Shown here: in pieces, positions 1 through 12,075 of the stretch | Numbering within the stretch: position 1 is the stretch's first letter | Layout: each line of letters opens with the position of its first letter | From: Alisma plantago-aquatica | Lineage: Eukaryota > Streptophyta > Magnoliopsida > Alismatales > Alismataceae | DNA: 64,000 nucleotides | Assembly: GCA_963693085.1 (NCBI GenBank) | Contig: OY856409.1 | Coordinates: forward strand, 502,046,303-502,110,302 | Direction: 5' to 3' | Notes under the pieces: generated by a model | What the model saw: only the letters and a program-made list of their open reading frames with translations | Told to the model about the DNA's origin: nothing | Database searches by the model: none | Program-made: the position numbers and the translations under genes

Positions 1-3000
1 TGATGGGGGAGAGGTGGCACCAATTTTGGAATTAAAAGGATTTTATAAAATATTTTCTCTCTCATTGAACTTCTTATAAAAACACCTTTTACGACTCAAT
101 TGAGGGACTATTTCTAAACCACTTCCAATATTTTCTTACAAAACGACCAAGGGAGATTTTTAGGATCAGGAGGACGACCTCCAACCTGTTGGTAAGCTCC
201 ATGACCTCTTTTCACCTTGATTCCATGGTGGAAATCGAAAATCAATGCATGATTTCTTCTTATCTCCATTCCATCTTCCATTCTAGCCATTCCTTTTCAC
301 TCAAAGCTTAAGGATGAGATTTGGATAGTGTAAGGTGTTGCTTTCACCATTAAATACGTGGATATTGAAGCTTTGAAGCTCAATTGAAGGCAGGTTATAT
401 AACTTGAACCCTTGAATGTTATTAATGATTTCATACCTCTATCAATTGTTGATCTTTTCTTCATTCTCAAAATTTTATTTTGATTGATTGATGCAATCAC
501 CATGAAAATCACACATGCTTCGTGGGTTTATAGCTTGATGATGATGACATCATCATAAGCACACACCTCCAAAAATATCTATTGCAAATAGTTTCAAAAT
601 TTGAGTCCAATCGGTTTCAATAAAGTTAGCCAAACGGTTTCATCAAAACCGTTTGGAATAGTTGACCATAGTAGACCGTTTGGAGTTCATATGCTGATGT
701 TGATGGTTGATGGCCCATTAAATCCAATTGATTGGTTTCAAAGGGTTCATTAGTTAAAGGTCCATCAAGTATCAAACCCTAATTGGGTTGAGTGCTAAAA
801 TTCTCAATTGATTGATTTAATTTTTGGGTTGACAAACCCAAATGATCTCAAGACCATTTGGAGGTCACCCAAACGGTCTCAAGACCATTTGGAGGTCAAC
901 CAAGACCATTTGGAAGTCAATGAATAAGAATGATTAGATCGTTGAAGATCCAGTGTTATCAAATTAAAATACAATCAATAGCTCAATTGATGATCAATTC
1001 TATGATGCAAACCCTAATTGAATTTCACAAATTTCAACGATGGAACTAGTCAAATGGTCTCAAGACCATTTGGAGGTTAACCAAATGACCTAAAGACCGT
1101 TTGAGGTCAGGTCAGGACATGGCTAAGTGGTGATTCAATGATTTCAATAGAATTATTTCTACAATGTCAACAATTGAAGGTATCTCGATTTCAAACCCTA
1201 ATTCAATTAGGTTAAAACCCTAATTGATGGTTTCTTAAATTTAAAACCCTAATTGATGGTTCAATTGAAGGGTGATTTAATGGTTCAATTGAGGTTAATT
1301 CAATGTTTCAATTGATAGGTGGATTCAACAGGTGAAACCCTGAAATTGATTTAGTTGATGGATATCTTTTTGGTCCATTCGGTTTTGAGAGGGTTTGGAC
1401 CAAACGGTCTTAAGACTGTTTGAGTCCAAATGGTCTTAAGACCATTTGGGATCAAACGGTCTCAATACCATTTGGGACCAAACGGTCTCAAATTGTTTGG
1501 AGACCCAAGTTCATTTGGTTTCAAATTGTTTTGTCTAAATGGTTTTATATGTCCAATCGGTTTCAACTTGATTTGGCTAAACGGTTACAAACCGATTGGA
1601 TGGCCAATGTAATCAAGACCATTTGGAGGTCTAAACGGTCTTAGACCATTTTAAGGTTATTTTAGTAAGACCATTTGGAGTCTAATTGGTCAAGATCATT
1701 GGGGTCTAATTGACTGAGACTATTTGGGATTTAATTAATCAAAACTGTTTGGATGTCTAAGGTGATTGAAGGTCAATCAACTACTTGATTATTTATGATG
1801 AAAATCAATGATGATTACAATGGTTGTACCTTTAAGGTACTAGAGTGATTGGTACCCTTAGTGGGGTTAACCTATGATGCATATTAATGCAATAGCCCAA
1901 TACATTATGATAACCCTAATTACATGTATTTGAATAAAGAATAGACTCAATTTGGTTAAGATTGGAGTAGAGACCATCCTAGAGAGGATGAGAAAGGGAA
2001 ATTCATACATGTATAATAATCATGTAGCAATCAAGCCCAACACATTCAAAATGAATGGGATATATAATTATGGTATGACTCTTGATAAAGAGATCATAAA
2101 ACCCTAATTGAGTTGATTGATGAACTTAAACCCTAATTTAGGGCAATACTGAGTGAAACCCTAATCTAGGGGAATGATGTGACCCTAATATAGGATAATG
2201 CTATGTGAAACCCTAATACAGGGTAATGCTATGTGAAACCCTAATACAGGGTAATGCTATGTGAAACCCTAACACAAGATAATGCTATGTGAAACCCTAA
2301 CACAAGGTAATTCTATGTGAACCCTAATATAGGATGATGCTATGTGAATTCCTAACACAAAGTGATCCTATGTGAAGCTCAAATATAGAGTGATGAGTTA
2401 TGAATGTAATTAGAAAACCCTTATATTGCATGGTACTGATATATAATGGATATAATTGTTATCATGAGTACTAATCATGCATGTATGTTGAGATGATGAC
2501 CATAACCAGGTATAAGCTATGATGCTCTGTATATTGAAAATGTTTTATAGGCCTTATAAGCCTTCATATGCTTTGTTGCTTAGTGAGAGGTAACCTGAAA
2601 TTAATGAGCCTTGTGTGCCATATGATGTTTAAATTATTGAAATTGTTTATGGGCTTCATAAGCCATAGTATGCCTTGTTTCCTATTAAGTAGTAACAAGA
2701 GGTGATATGAGCTTTGTGAACTATATGGAATGCTTGGGTAGCAAGAATCATGATTACCTTGGTCAGGACTTGAAGGTATTAAGTTACCTGATAAGTAGTA
2801 ACAAGTATTCTATGATGAATTGAGGGTATGAATACCCATATTCTACAATCAACATGATGAACTTATTAAGAAATAAAAATGTACATGATGATATGAGGGA
2901 TTAAGATCCCAATACTTCATTAAAAGGGTATGGCTACAAGCCATGACTCCACAATACAATACCAGGCATTAGTTGTGTGATCTAAACCTGAAGTGAGTAT

Positions 3001-3259
3001 ATGTTACGGCTATAACTATATAGCAAAGATGTCAATATACCCTGACAAGCTAATTGTAGTTTGATATGTGATGTCTCTGCCATATAATCTCATACTGACT
3101 GAGAAGGTTGATCTTACTCTGCTTAGAATATCCTAGAAGGATAAACGTTATACATGTTCTTAAATTCCTCACTAAATAAGTACCATGTTGACTTATCAAG
3201 TTATAGCTGAAATGCTCGAAATAAGAATGTTGCTTTAATCTATTTAGACATTGATCTAT
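1..3259 (+). repeat. 5' LTR of the gypsy element, left part
   Basis: Alignable almost base for base with 40848-44287. It holds palindromes of the type AACGGTCTCAAGACCGTT (about 850-1100 and 1390-1500) and a 28-bp tandem array at about 2150-2370. There is no plausible gene. The short ORFs at 297-512 and 1420-1644 recur in the other LTR as repeat sequence only. The last three bases, TAT (3257-3259), are the target duplication of the CACTA insertion. Joining base 3259 to base 36211 restores the order seen in the intact 3' LTR (…GATCTATCT…). Confidence 0.93.
2150..2370 (+). repeat. 28-bp tandem repeat in the gypsy 5' LTR
   Basis: Units of the form GTGAAACCCTAATACAGGGT followed by AATGCTAT are repeated about seven times with small changes. 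The same array is in the 3' LTR at about 43150-43390. Each unit contains AAACCCTAA, which looks like a plant telomere repeat, and a small inverted pair CCCTAATACAGGG. Its function is unknown. Confidence 0.85.
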
Positions 3260-3710
3260 CACTACTACAGAAACAACATTCAATGTCGCTCTTCTAGGCG
3301 TCGGTTCTTTACCAAAACTGATGCCTACAATATTCAACGTCAGATATTTAGGAACCTCGGTGTCTATATTCGAAGACCATCCAGACACGGGTACTGCTTT
3401 GTATTCAGTGTCGACTGGGTAAAACAAACTGATGCCTAAAATCGCCCGCGAAATCCAAATTTTTAGCGAAAATTTTTTTGCCCCAAAGTATACCATACAA
3501 CGTCAGTGTTTTAACTAATAACCGATGCTGATATAAGATGGAAATTTGTGTGAAAAGTTCCAATATAGGTGTCGGTTATCCTTTGTTAACCGATGTTGAT
3601 AATGGTTCCCACCAAATAATTTAGGGCAAAGATTGTCTAATTGGACGTCGGTTTTTTAATATCAACCGACGCTTAAAGGTAAAAGGTGTCAGTTTTCCAG
3701 ATAACTGACA
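3260..3710 (+). repeat. 5' terminal and subterminal repeats of CACTA B
   Basis: The terminal CACTACTACAGAAAC is followed by repeated short motifs in both orientations, such as GTCGGTT and AACCGACG, spaced tens of bases apart and often facing each other as small hairpins. In En/Spm-type elements subterminal repeats of this kind are binding sites for the element-encoded TNPA protein. That role is family knowledge; here only the repeats are seen. Confidence 0.85.
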
Positions 3711-4320
3711 TTGTTGACAAACTTAATAGACATGTATCACCCGTCTCTTCCCCTTCCTTCCTGTTTGATTGTGATAGTTTGTTGTGATCGACGCTCGCCT
3801 AAAATCGCCCGACGATCGCTTGTCGCCGCTTCTGCTCACCGGTCTACTCTACTACCTCCGTCATTTCTGCTCGTCGGTCTGCTCTGCTGCCACCGCCGCT
3901 TGTTGCGTCCTCTTTCTCCTGCTATCGCCGTAGCTTTCCGCTGATGCTCTTCACCGGTCTGCTCTGATCTTCTCCCGGTGCCACTACTGCTCGCCGCTCT
4001 GGTCTATGCCTACTCACTGCCACTACTACCGCTGGTCGCCGCCACTATTCTCCACACTAGCTCCAGGTAGCCCTTGCCTCTTTGCTTCCTTCTTCGTAGC
4101 TTTCCTTCTCCGTAGATCCTTACCAACAGCAAGCACGACCATGGTTGTGTTGGCCTACCATGGCCGTGCTGTCCAGCACGGTCGTGGTAGGCCAACACAG
4201 CCACGGCCGTTCTTGCTGTTGGTAAGGATATGAACAAATCTTTATGTAATGCTTTATGTAAATCCTAGGATACAAACAAATCTTTTACTTGCATATATTT
4301 GTGTTTCTAATCCTAGTGTT
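3711..4320 (+). other. GC-rich leader region of CACTA B with a 114-bp palindrome
   Basis: C+T- and CCG-rich sequence similar in position and style to the leader of A (4766-5220). It is probably promoter or 5' UTR sequence of the element. The ORFs here (for example 3711-3944 and 4006-4233) look like low-complexity Ser/Pro/Arg readings and I do not call them genes. An inverted repeat at 4116-4229 has arms of about 55 bp built around CCATGGCCGTGCTG/CAGCACGGTCGTGG. Confidence 0.5.
4116..4229. repeat. 114-bp inverted repeat in the leader of CACTA B
   Basis: The left arm starts ATCCTTACCAACAGCAAG and the right arm ends CTTGCTGTTGGTAAGGAT. Toward the centre the arms carry CGGCCGTG-like palindromes separated by two bases. 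It can fold as a near-complete hairpin. A shorter relative sits at 5158-5199 in element A, and CACGGCCGTG-like sequences recur in the 3' subterminal regions. Confidence 0.85.
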
Positions 4321-4323
4321 TGA

Positions 4324-4766
4324 CACTACTACAGAAATAGCGTTCAGTGACGCTTTTCTGGGCGTCGGTTATTTCGGACAACCGACGCCTATAATATTCG
4401 ACGTTGGTTATTTATACAAACCAACGTCTATATTCGAAGACCAGCCAGACACGGGTATCGCTTTGTACTCAGCATCGGCTGAGTGTAACCAACTGACGCC
4501 TAAAGGCGCCCGTGAAATCCAATTTTCGAGTGAAAAAATCTGGGTCACATACATCATCGGTTGTTTAACAATTCACCGACGCCTATGTGAAATGAAATTT
4601 TGCGCGAAAAGTTCCACTTTCGATGTCGGTTATCCTTGGATAACCGACGCTGATAATAGTTCCCGCCAATTAATTTGGGGTAAAGATTGTCTAATTGGAC
4701 GTCGGTTATTACGATCAACCGACGCTGAAGATAATAGGCGTCAGTTGTCCTAGATAACCGACGTCG
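4324..4766 (+). repeat. 5' terminal and subterminal repeats of CACTA A
   Basis: The terminal CACTACTACAGAAATAG is followed by many GGCGTCGGTT/AACCGACGCC motifs, often as facing pairs around short A/T spacers. The 154-aa ORF at 4289-4753 reads through these repeats from outside the element and is not a gene. Confidence 0.88.
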
Positions 4767-5340
4767 TTTACCAACTTAATAGAGGCCCGATCACCCGACT
4801 CTTCCCCCTTTCTTCCTATTTCATCGATTCTCCTGTGCGCTCTCCCAAAATCGCCGCCTGGTGCCTGGTGCCTGCTGCTTCTCGCTCGCCACCGACGATC
4901 CCTGCTGCTGCTCTGCGTCGCCGCCGCCGCCCGCCTCCTTCCTCCTTGCACCGCTGCCGCCCGCTCCTTCCTCCCTGCTCACGCCCTACTGCGGTGTTGT
5001 CTTCTTGCTTGCCTCCACTACTCACAAGGTATTAGCCGTAGCACCTTCTTCCTTGTCTTCTTCCTTGCCGCCCGCTGCTCTGCTCTGCTTGCTGCTCTGA
5101 CTTCAAAACCTAAGACTAGTTAGTGTTCTACTTCTTTCACTGAGAACTGAGAAGAATGGCCTACCACGGCCGTGCTGCCCAGCACGGCCGTGGTAGGCCA
5201 ACACAGCCACGGTCGTGTTTGATTTGATTTAAACCCTAATTTGATTTAAACTTGTCCATTCTAGCATCCTAATTTTATTTGATTAAACACTAACATTGAT
5301 GAAACCCTAACATCAATTGTGATGAAAGCCTAACATGTAC
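4767..5340 (+). other. GC-rich leader region of CACTA A
   Basis: CCG/CTT-rich stretch matching the leader of B and, on the opposite strand, that of C (about 55380-55800). It is probably promoter or 5' UTR of the element. Several overlapping ORFs on both strands are low-complexity and unsupported. A perfect 20-bp-arm palindrome lies at 5158-5199 (GGCCTACCACGGCCGTGCTG, two bases, then its complement). 5220-5340 is AT-rich with repeated AAACCCTAA-like words. Confidence 0.5.
5158..5199. repeat. 42-bp palindrome in the leader of CACTA A
   Basis: Two perfect 20-bp arms, GGCCTACCACGGCCGTGCTG and its reverse complement, separated by CC. The core CACGGCCGTG is itself palindromic. Confidence 0.9.
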
Positions 5341-7010
5341 ATATCTATTATTGTGTTTGTTGGCCTAGAAACCCATCCAAGATTGACTCATTAGGAGTAA
5401 ATCTTGGATAGTCCCCGGTTTGGGACTGTTCTTGAACACCTAATCTCACTTAGGATGTAAGTGTATAATGTGTATTGGGTTTTCAAGAAAATTTTGGTAG
5501 CATTTCCCCGTTTGTTCTCTAAGTACATATGTACTTAGAGAATAGTGGGGAAATGCTACCGAAATTTTCTTGAAAACCCAATACACATTATACACTTACT
5601 AGTGAGATTAGGTGTTCAAGGATGGGATAGGTGGTACACATTTATTATATATAAGAATGACATCACATGTGTTTGTTGGCCTAGAAAGTGAACAATCATT
5701 GTTCTTTATATTACTTGTACATTGGTATAAATTAGAATGAACAATCACTAAATTATATACTGTTTGTATGGAGTCCGTCTTCATTGTAGATATCTATTAT
5801 TGTGTTTGTTGGCCTAGAAACCTGTCCAAGATTGACTCATTAGGAGTAAATCTTGGATAGTCCCCGGTTTGGGACTGTTCTTGAACACCTAATCTCACTT
5901 AGGATGTAAGTGTATAATGTGTATTGGGTTTTCGAGAAAATTTCAGCAGCATTTCCCCGTTTGTTCTCTAAGTACATATGTACTTAGAGAACAGCGGGGA
6001 AATGCTGCCGAAATTTTCTTGAAAACCCAATACACATTATACACTTACTAGTGAGATTAGGTGTTCAAAGATGGGATAAGTGGTACACATTTATTATATA
6101 TAAGAATGACATCACATGTGTTTTTGGCCTAGAAAGTGAACAATCATTATTCTTTATATTACTTGTACATTGGTATAAATTAGAATGAACAATCACTAAA
6201 TTATATATTGTTTGTATGGAGTCCGGCTTCATTGTAGATATCTATTATTGTGTTTGTTGGCCTAGAAACCCGTCCAAGATTGACTCATTAGGAGTAAATC
6301 TTGGATAGTCCCCGGTTTGGGACTGTTCTTGAACACCTAATCTCACTTAGGATGTAAGTGTATAATGTGTATTGGGTTTTCGAGAAAATTTCGGTAGCAT
6401 TTCCCCGTTTGTTCTCTAAGTACATATGTACTTAGAGAACAGCGGGGAAATGTTGCCGAAATTTTCTTGAAAACCCAATACACATTATACACTTACTAGT
6501 GAGATTAGGTGTTCAAGGATGGGATAGGTGGTACACATTTATTATATATAAGAATGACATCACATGTGTTTGTTGGCCTAGAAAGTGAACAATCATTGTT
6601 CTTTATATTACTTGTACATTGGTATAAATTAGAATGAACAATCACTAAATTATATATTGTTTGTATGGAGTCCGGCTTCATTGTAGATAACTATTATTGT
6701 GTTTGTTGGCCTAGAAACTCGTCCAAGTTTGACTCATTAGGAGTAAATCTTGGATAGTCCCCGGTTTGGGACTGTTCTTGAACACATAATCTCACTTAGG
6801 ATGTAAGTGTATAATGTGTATTGGGTTTTTGAGAAAATTTCGGTAGCATTTCCCCGTTTGTTCTCTAAGTACATATGTACTTAGAGAACAGCGGGGAAAT
6901 GCTGTCGAAATTTTCTTGAAAACCCAATACACATTATACACTTACTAGTGAGATTAGGTGTTCAAGGATGGGATAGGTGGTACACATTTATTATATATAA
7001 GAATGACATC
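5341..7010 (+). repeat. Four tandem copies of a 449-bp unit, each with a long hairpin
   Basis: Units start at about 5341, 5790, 6238 and 6687, all beginning ATA(T/A)CTATTATTGTGTTTG; the fourth is cut at about 7010. Each contains a 190-bp inverted repeat: 5431-5620, 5880-6068, 6328-6517 and 6777-6966. Arms are about 90 bp around AGTACATATGTACT. B (22443-22632) and C (54479-54668) each carry one copy, so the amplification is specific to A. It lies immediately upstream of the TNPD start at 7102. It has no coding potential. It may be a promoter module or a source of double-stranded RNA; nothing in the sequence decides between these. Confidence 0.93.
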
Positions 7011-7101
7011 ACATTATACACTTAGGATGTAAGTGTATACTCTAATCTTTTCCTAATATATACTTGTTTCCCAATATATACTTGTTTTCTCTGATCATAG
7101 A

Positions 7102-10100
7102 ATGGATAGATCATGGATGTCCATTTGTAATCGTTGCACCCCAGAGTTTATATCTGGTCTTGATCAGTTTATTAGATTTGTCGAGGAACATAGGAAAAAC
7201 CTACAGATAGGTTCTACTGTCCATGTAGGCATTGCAGTAACAACTTGAAAGTCAACACTGGTGAGGAAATCAAAAGTCATGTCATGTGCAACGGGATTGT
7301 ACAAGGCTATACAGAATGGCAGTGGCATGGAGAGATTTCAAAATCGAAACCAGTAGATGTCGATAGCAATGCTTGGGTGGAAGAAGAAATTGCCTCCGAT
7401 GACATAAATGTGAACGAACCAGTTCCAGCAGACATCGTTGATGCGATGCTGGATAGTTATAGGGTAGAGCACACTGATCCACCTCCTATCTTTAGAAACA
7501 TTGTGCATGATGCTGAGATACCATTATACATAGGTTGTGCTAAGTTTACGAAGCTTAGCGCTATGTTGAGATTGTATAAGTTGAAAGCTAACAATAGATG
7601 GAGCGACAAAAGCTTCACTTCATTGTTGACTTTGTTGAAAGAAATGCTTCCTGAAGGAAACGAGTTGCCAATCTCAACATACCAGGTAAAGAAAATGTTG
7701 TGCCCAATGGGAATGGAGGCCAAGAAGATACACGCATGCCTGAATGATTGTGTATTATTTCAAAAGGACTATGTAGATTTGAAAGATTGTCTAAAATGTG
7801 GTGCGTCAAGGTATAAATTGACGACTTCGTGGGAGTCCAAAACTGGTTCTCCTGCCAAGGTGTTGTGGTATCTACCTATAATATCACGGTTTCAACGCTT
7901 GTTTGCGAATCTGAAAGATGCGAAGAATTTGAGGTGGCATGTAGATGTTAAGAAAAATAATGATGGGATCCTACGACATGCATCTGATTCCCCACAGTGG
8001 AAGAAGATTGATCTATTGTACCCCAAATTTGGTGAAGAAGATAGGAATCTAAGACTTGGGCTTTGTACAGATGGGATGAATCCGTACGGGACATTGAGCA
8101 GCCAACATAGCACTTGGCCAGTTATGCTTGTTATATACAATCTTCCTCCTTGGATGTGTATGAAAAATAAGTACGTTATGTTGTCGTTGTTGATATTGGG
8201 CCCTAAACAACCTGGAAATGATATCGATGTTTATCTTGAACCTTTGATTGATGACTTAAAGAAACTTTGGGCTGAAGGTGTGATGACCTATGATGCTTCA
8301 GTAAGAGAGACATTTCGTTTGCACGCTATGTTGTTTTGCACTGTTAATGACTTTCCAGCATATGGGAATTTGTCTGGATATAGTGTCAAAGGAGCTAAAG
8401 CGTGTCCTATATGTGAAGAAAACACTAATTCAATAAGACTAAAACATGGCGGCAAGATTGTATATCTTGGTCATCGAAGGTTTCTTTCAAAATTCCATCC
8501 GTATCGTAGGAAGCGCAAAGCATTCAATGGATGGAATGATGAACGGAGTGCACCTGAACCTATACCAGGGGATGTTGTTTATGCAAGAGTAAAAGACATT
8601 GTCAATGAATTTGGTAAGAAATCACAATGTAGTATGGCCACACGGAGTGACAATTCTTCATTCAAGAAGAAGTCAATATTTTGTGATCTTCCTTATTGGA
8701 GTTCTTTGACAGTCAGGCATTGTATCGATGTAATGCACGTTGAGAAAAATGTCTGTGATAGCATCATTGGTACTCTGTTAAATATACTAGGTAAGACTAA
8801 AGATGGGATAAAATCTAGACTGGACCTACGTGAAATGGGAATAAGGTCAGAATTAACAGAATTACGTGAAATGGGTAATAAAAGAACATACTTACCTCCC
8901 GCTTGTTACACGTTGTCTAGAAAGGAGAAGAAAACTTTTTGTGAATGCTTGGTAAATGTTAAGGTGCCACATGGTTACTCATCCAACATCCGTAGATTGG
9001 TATCAATGAAAGATCTGAAGTTGATAGGTCTTAAATCTCATGATTTTCACACTCTAATGCAACAAATATTTCCCGTGGCAATTCGATCTATATTGCCGAA
9101 GCATGTAAGGTTTGCAATTACCAAACTTTATTTCTTTTTCAATAGTCTATGCAGCAAACTTATTGACTCTGATACTCTCGATAATTTGCAAAGAGAAGTG
9201 GTTGTTACCCTATGTCAGCTTGAGATGTATTTCCCTCCTTCATTCTTTGATATCATGGTACATCTTGTTGTCCACTTGACTAGGGAAGTGAAAATGTTGG
9301 GACCAATTTTCTTTCATTGGATGTATCCCTTTGAATGATACATGAGCATTTTTAAAGGTGATGTTCGAAACCGTTATCGGCCTGAAGGGAGTATTATTGA
9401 AGGTTATGTGGCGAGAGAGGTTATCGATTTTTGCAATGACTTTTTCAATGGTAATGACACTCCTGATAATTACAAGAATATTGAGGAGGGCAAAGGAATT
9501 TTGGGATCACGGGTGAAAGTAATCAGCCGTGAGCAGTTGGAACAAGCTCACTTGTATATTTTACACAATATGGACGAAGTGAGTGTTTATATCGAGGAAC
9601 ATACCAATTTCATAAAGAGACAACATCCTCGAGCAAGTTCAATGTGGCTTGCTAAAGAGCATAATAAGACTTTTACTAAGTGGTTTGAAGATAAAGTCTT
9701 ACATCAACTATCTCAAACACCAAATGATATTACAGAAACTATCAAATGCCTCACCTTTAAACCAAAACCGAATGTTATGTCTTATGAAGGGTTTGACATT
9801 AATGGATTCACATATTACACAAAGCGCCAAGATGATAAGAGTGTCGTCCAAAATAGTGGGGTCACTCTTCAAGCGTCGACTATGTACTTTGCAAGTGCAA
9901 AGGATAAGAGTGCACGTGAAGCTAAAATGTCATATTACGGTGTCATTGAAGGCATTTGGGAGTTTGACTACATAGATTTTGAAATTCCGCTCTTTAAATG
10001 TAATTGGGTTGATAACACCAAAGGAGTTATAGTGGATGAATTGGGTTTCACTTTGGGGAACTTTGAAAAGATTGGCGAGAAGGGTGAACCATTCATATTG

Positions 10101-10349
10101 GCATCACAGGCGAAACAAATATTCTATATCGATGATCCTGCAAATGATAAATGGTCGGTTGTTCTTCATGGTAAAAGACAGTTCATTGAAGATCATATAG
10201 ATGAAGAAGAGTACTATGATAAGTATGATGACTCCAGTCCATTCTCAGTTGGGTTGCCAACTCCACAAAATATTAAATCTAATGATGACTTATATGTGCA
10301 CGGAGATCACAATGAAGGATTGTTAATTGATAAAAGATCACAATTTTAG
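7102..10349 (+). pseudogene. TNPD-type CACTA transposase, one nonsense codon and one frameshift
   Basis: Encodes the catalytic transposase that cuts the element at its CACTA ends. Seen in order: an N-terminal MDRSWM segment (7102-7210), typical of the transposase-associated domain; a CPCRHC zinc-type motif at 7218-7235; a tnp2/Transposase_21 core with LGLCTDGMNPYG (about 8053) and PGNDIDVYLEPL (about 8211); HCIDVMHVEKNV (about 8718); a DUF4218-like segment (8950-9440); and a DUF4216-like segment (9930-10180). The two halves 7245-9338 and 9342-10349 are in one frame, split only by TGA at 9336-9338 where PFE-R-YMS is expected (CGA to TGA). A frameshift at about 7205-7212 separates the ATG from the rest. 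Total length is about 1080 codons, normal for the family. No introns are evident. The next gene starts 123 bp downstream. Confidence 0.93.
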
Positions 10350-12075
10350 AGACATGTATGTTTATACAAATGCTAAATGTTTGCCTTTTTCTAGTTAATA
10401 CAAATGCTAAATGTTTGCCTTTTTCTAGTTAATACAAATGCTAAATCTTTGCCTTTTTAATGACATTTTCAGATGGCTGACCATGATGAGCATGATGTCC
10501 ATGATGAGCATGAAGTCCATGATGAGCATGATGTCCATGACGAGCATGGCGAGGATACCAATCTAAGTTCTAAAAACATATCCTGTATTTCTATAAAATT
10601 CATTATCTTCTAGTTATGTCATATATCTTATATTTCTATATTGGGCTAATTTAGTGTGTTTATTTTTGTCAAATTTTAGGTTGATGATGCACATGTACCC
10701 ACTGAAGCACTGGAGCAACTTGATGCGCAGTACCAAACACTTAACAAGAAAAGGGGCATCACTTTGTTGAAGAAGTTAATAGTGCTTAGTGGTAGTGGAT
10801 CCAAATTGGTTATGGAGTTTGATAATGGAGAAAATGCAATTGGAGTGAACCGCAATAATTTTGTAAACTATCTTGGGTGTACCACTCGGACCCATTGTGG
10901 TGTTAAGTATGATAATTGGCATAAAGTTCCTCAGGGGAAAAAAGACTTGATATGGAAGGATTTATGCGTGAGTTATTATTATTTGCAATTCTATTTTGTA
11001 GATTACAAATTCTATTATTTGTAATTCTATTTTGTGATGCAACGCGCTGGAAAGATGCTTAGGAATTATAGGACAAATCTGAACAGAGAATACATAAAAG
11101 AGGGTGATAAGAAAAAGAAGTCAGCCCTTGAACAATGGAACTTCTTGGACAAAGAAGATTGGGACAATTTTGTTGCTTCAAGAAAATCTGAAGAATTCAA
11201 GGTATTAGGTGTCACTCCCAATTTAATTAATATACATTGTATTCACCTATTCAAGATTAACATTTAGTGATACTAACCAAATCATTAATGTGCATACTAA
11301 CTAGGCCCTCAGTGATGCACAAAAAGCATGGCGTGCATTGAATGTGCATGACCACACTATGGGTCCAAAAGGCTATGCAAGCGTTCGCCAAAGACTACAT
11401 GCGGAGTCTGCGGCTACTCAGGAGTCTGCTCCTACTCAGGAGTCTGCTCCTACTCAGGAGTCTGCCACACCCATGCCTCACCATAATATCTGGATAGCTG
11501 GGAGGCAAAACAAGAAGGGTGAAATAAAGAAGCCCGTAACTGCTGAGGCGGCTGCGAAAATGGTAAAATACAACTCTTAGAGCAATCGTTTGAATATTGA
11601 TTATTTGTGGTGTTAATTTACCAATTTCTGTTGATGGTGATTAGCGGGAGCTGCACAAGCAGAGGAAACAAGGCACGTTCATCCCTCAGGGCACAAGGGA
11701 TGAATTGACAGTTGCTCTGGGTAACCTAGAGCATCTTGGATGTGTTAGGGGTGCAGGCGTTGGTGTGGGCATCAAAGCATTCTTTGGGCCATCCCAGCGC
11801 AAACCCAGAGCGGGACTTTCTCAAGAAGAGGTAACCTATTCTTTTTTTAGAATGTTACTGCAAAAGGAAATTCAATAATAAGAAGCTAATGTTTCTTTTA
11901 TCCATGTATAGGAGAATAAGAGAGTCGAGGATATAGTTGCTAAGAAGGTCAACGATGTAGTTGCTGAGAAGGTCAAGGAAGAATTGATGCGGTGGCAGGC
12001 ATCTCAGGCTTCCAATCAGCCTATGGCGACCCACTCTTCTCCTGATGCACAGACTGCGAGTAATCCTGGAGACCC

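Noticed and set aside
2150..2370. Interstitial telomere because of repeated AAACCCTAA
   Set aside because: The AAACCCTAA words are spaced 28 bp apart within a different repeat unit, and the same array is in the other LTR.
3050..3496. 148-aa minus-strand ORF
   Set aside because: It crosses the LTR/CACTA junction at 3260, so it can only be a chance frame.
4289..5100. Cluster of overlapping ORFs on both strands (up to 154 aa)
   Set aside because: They run through CACTA subterminal repeats and CCG-rich leader sequence, read as low-complexity Ser/Pro/Arg, and start outside the element boundary.
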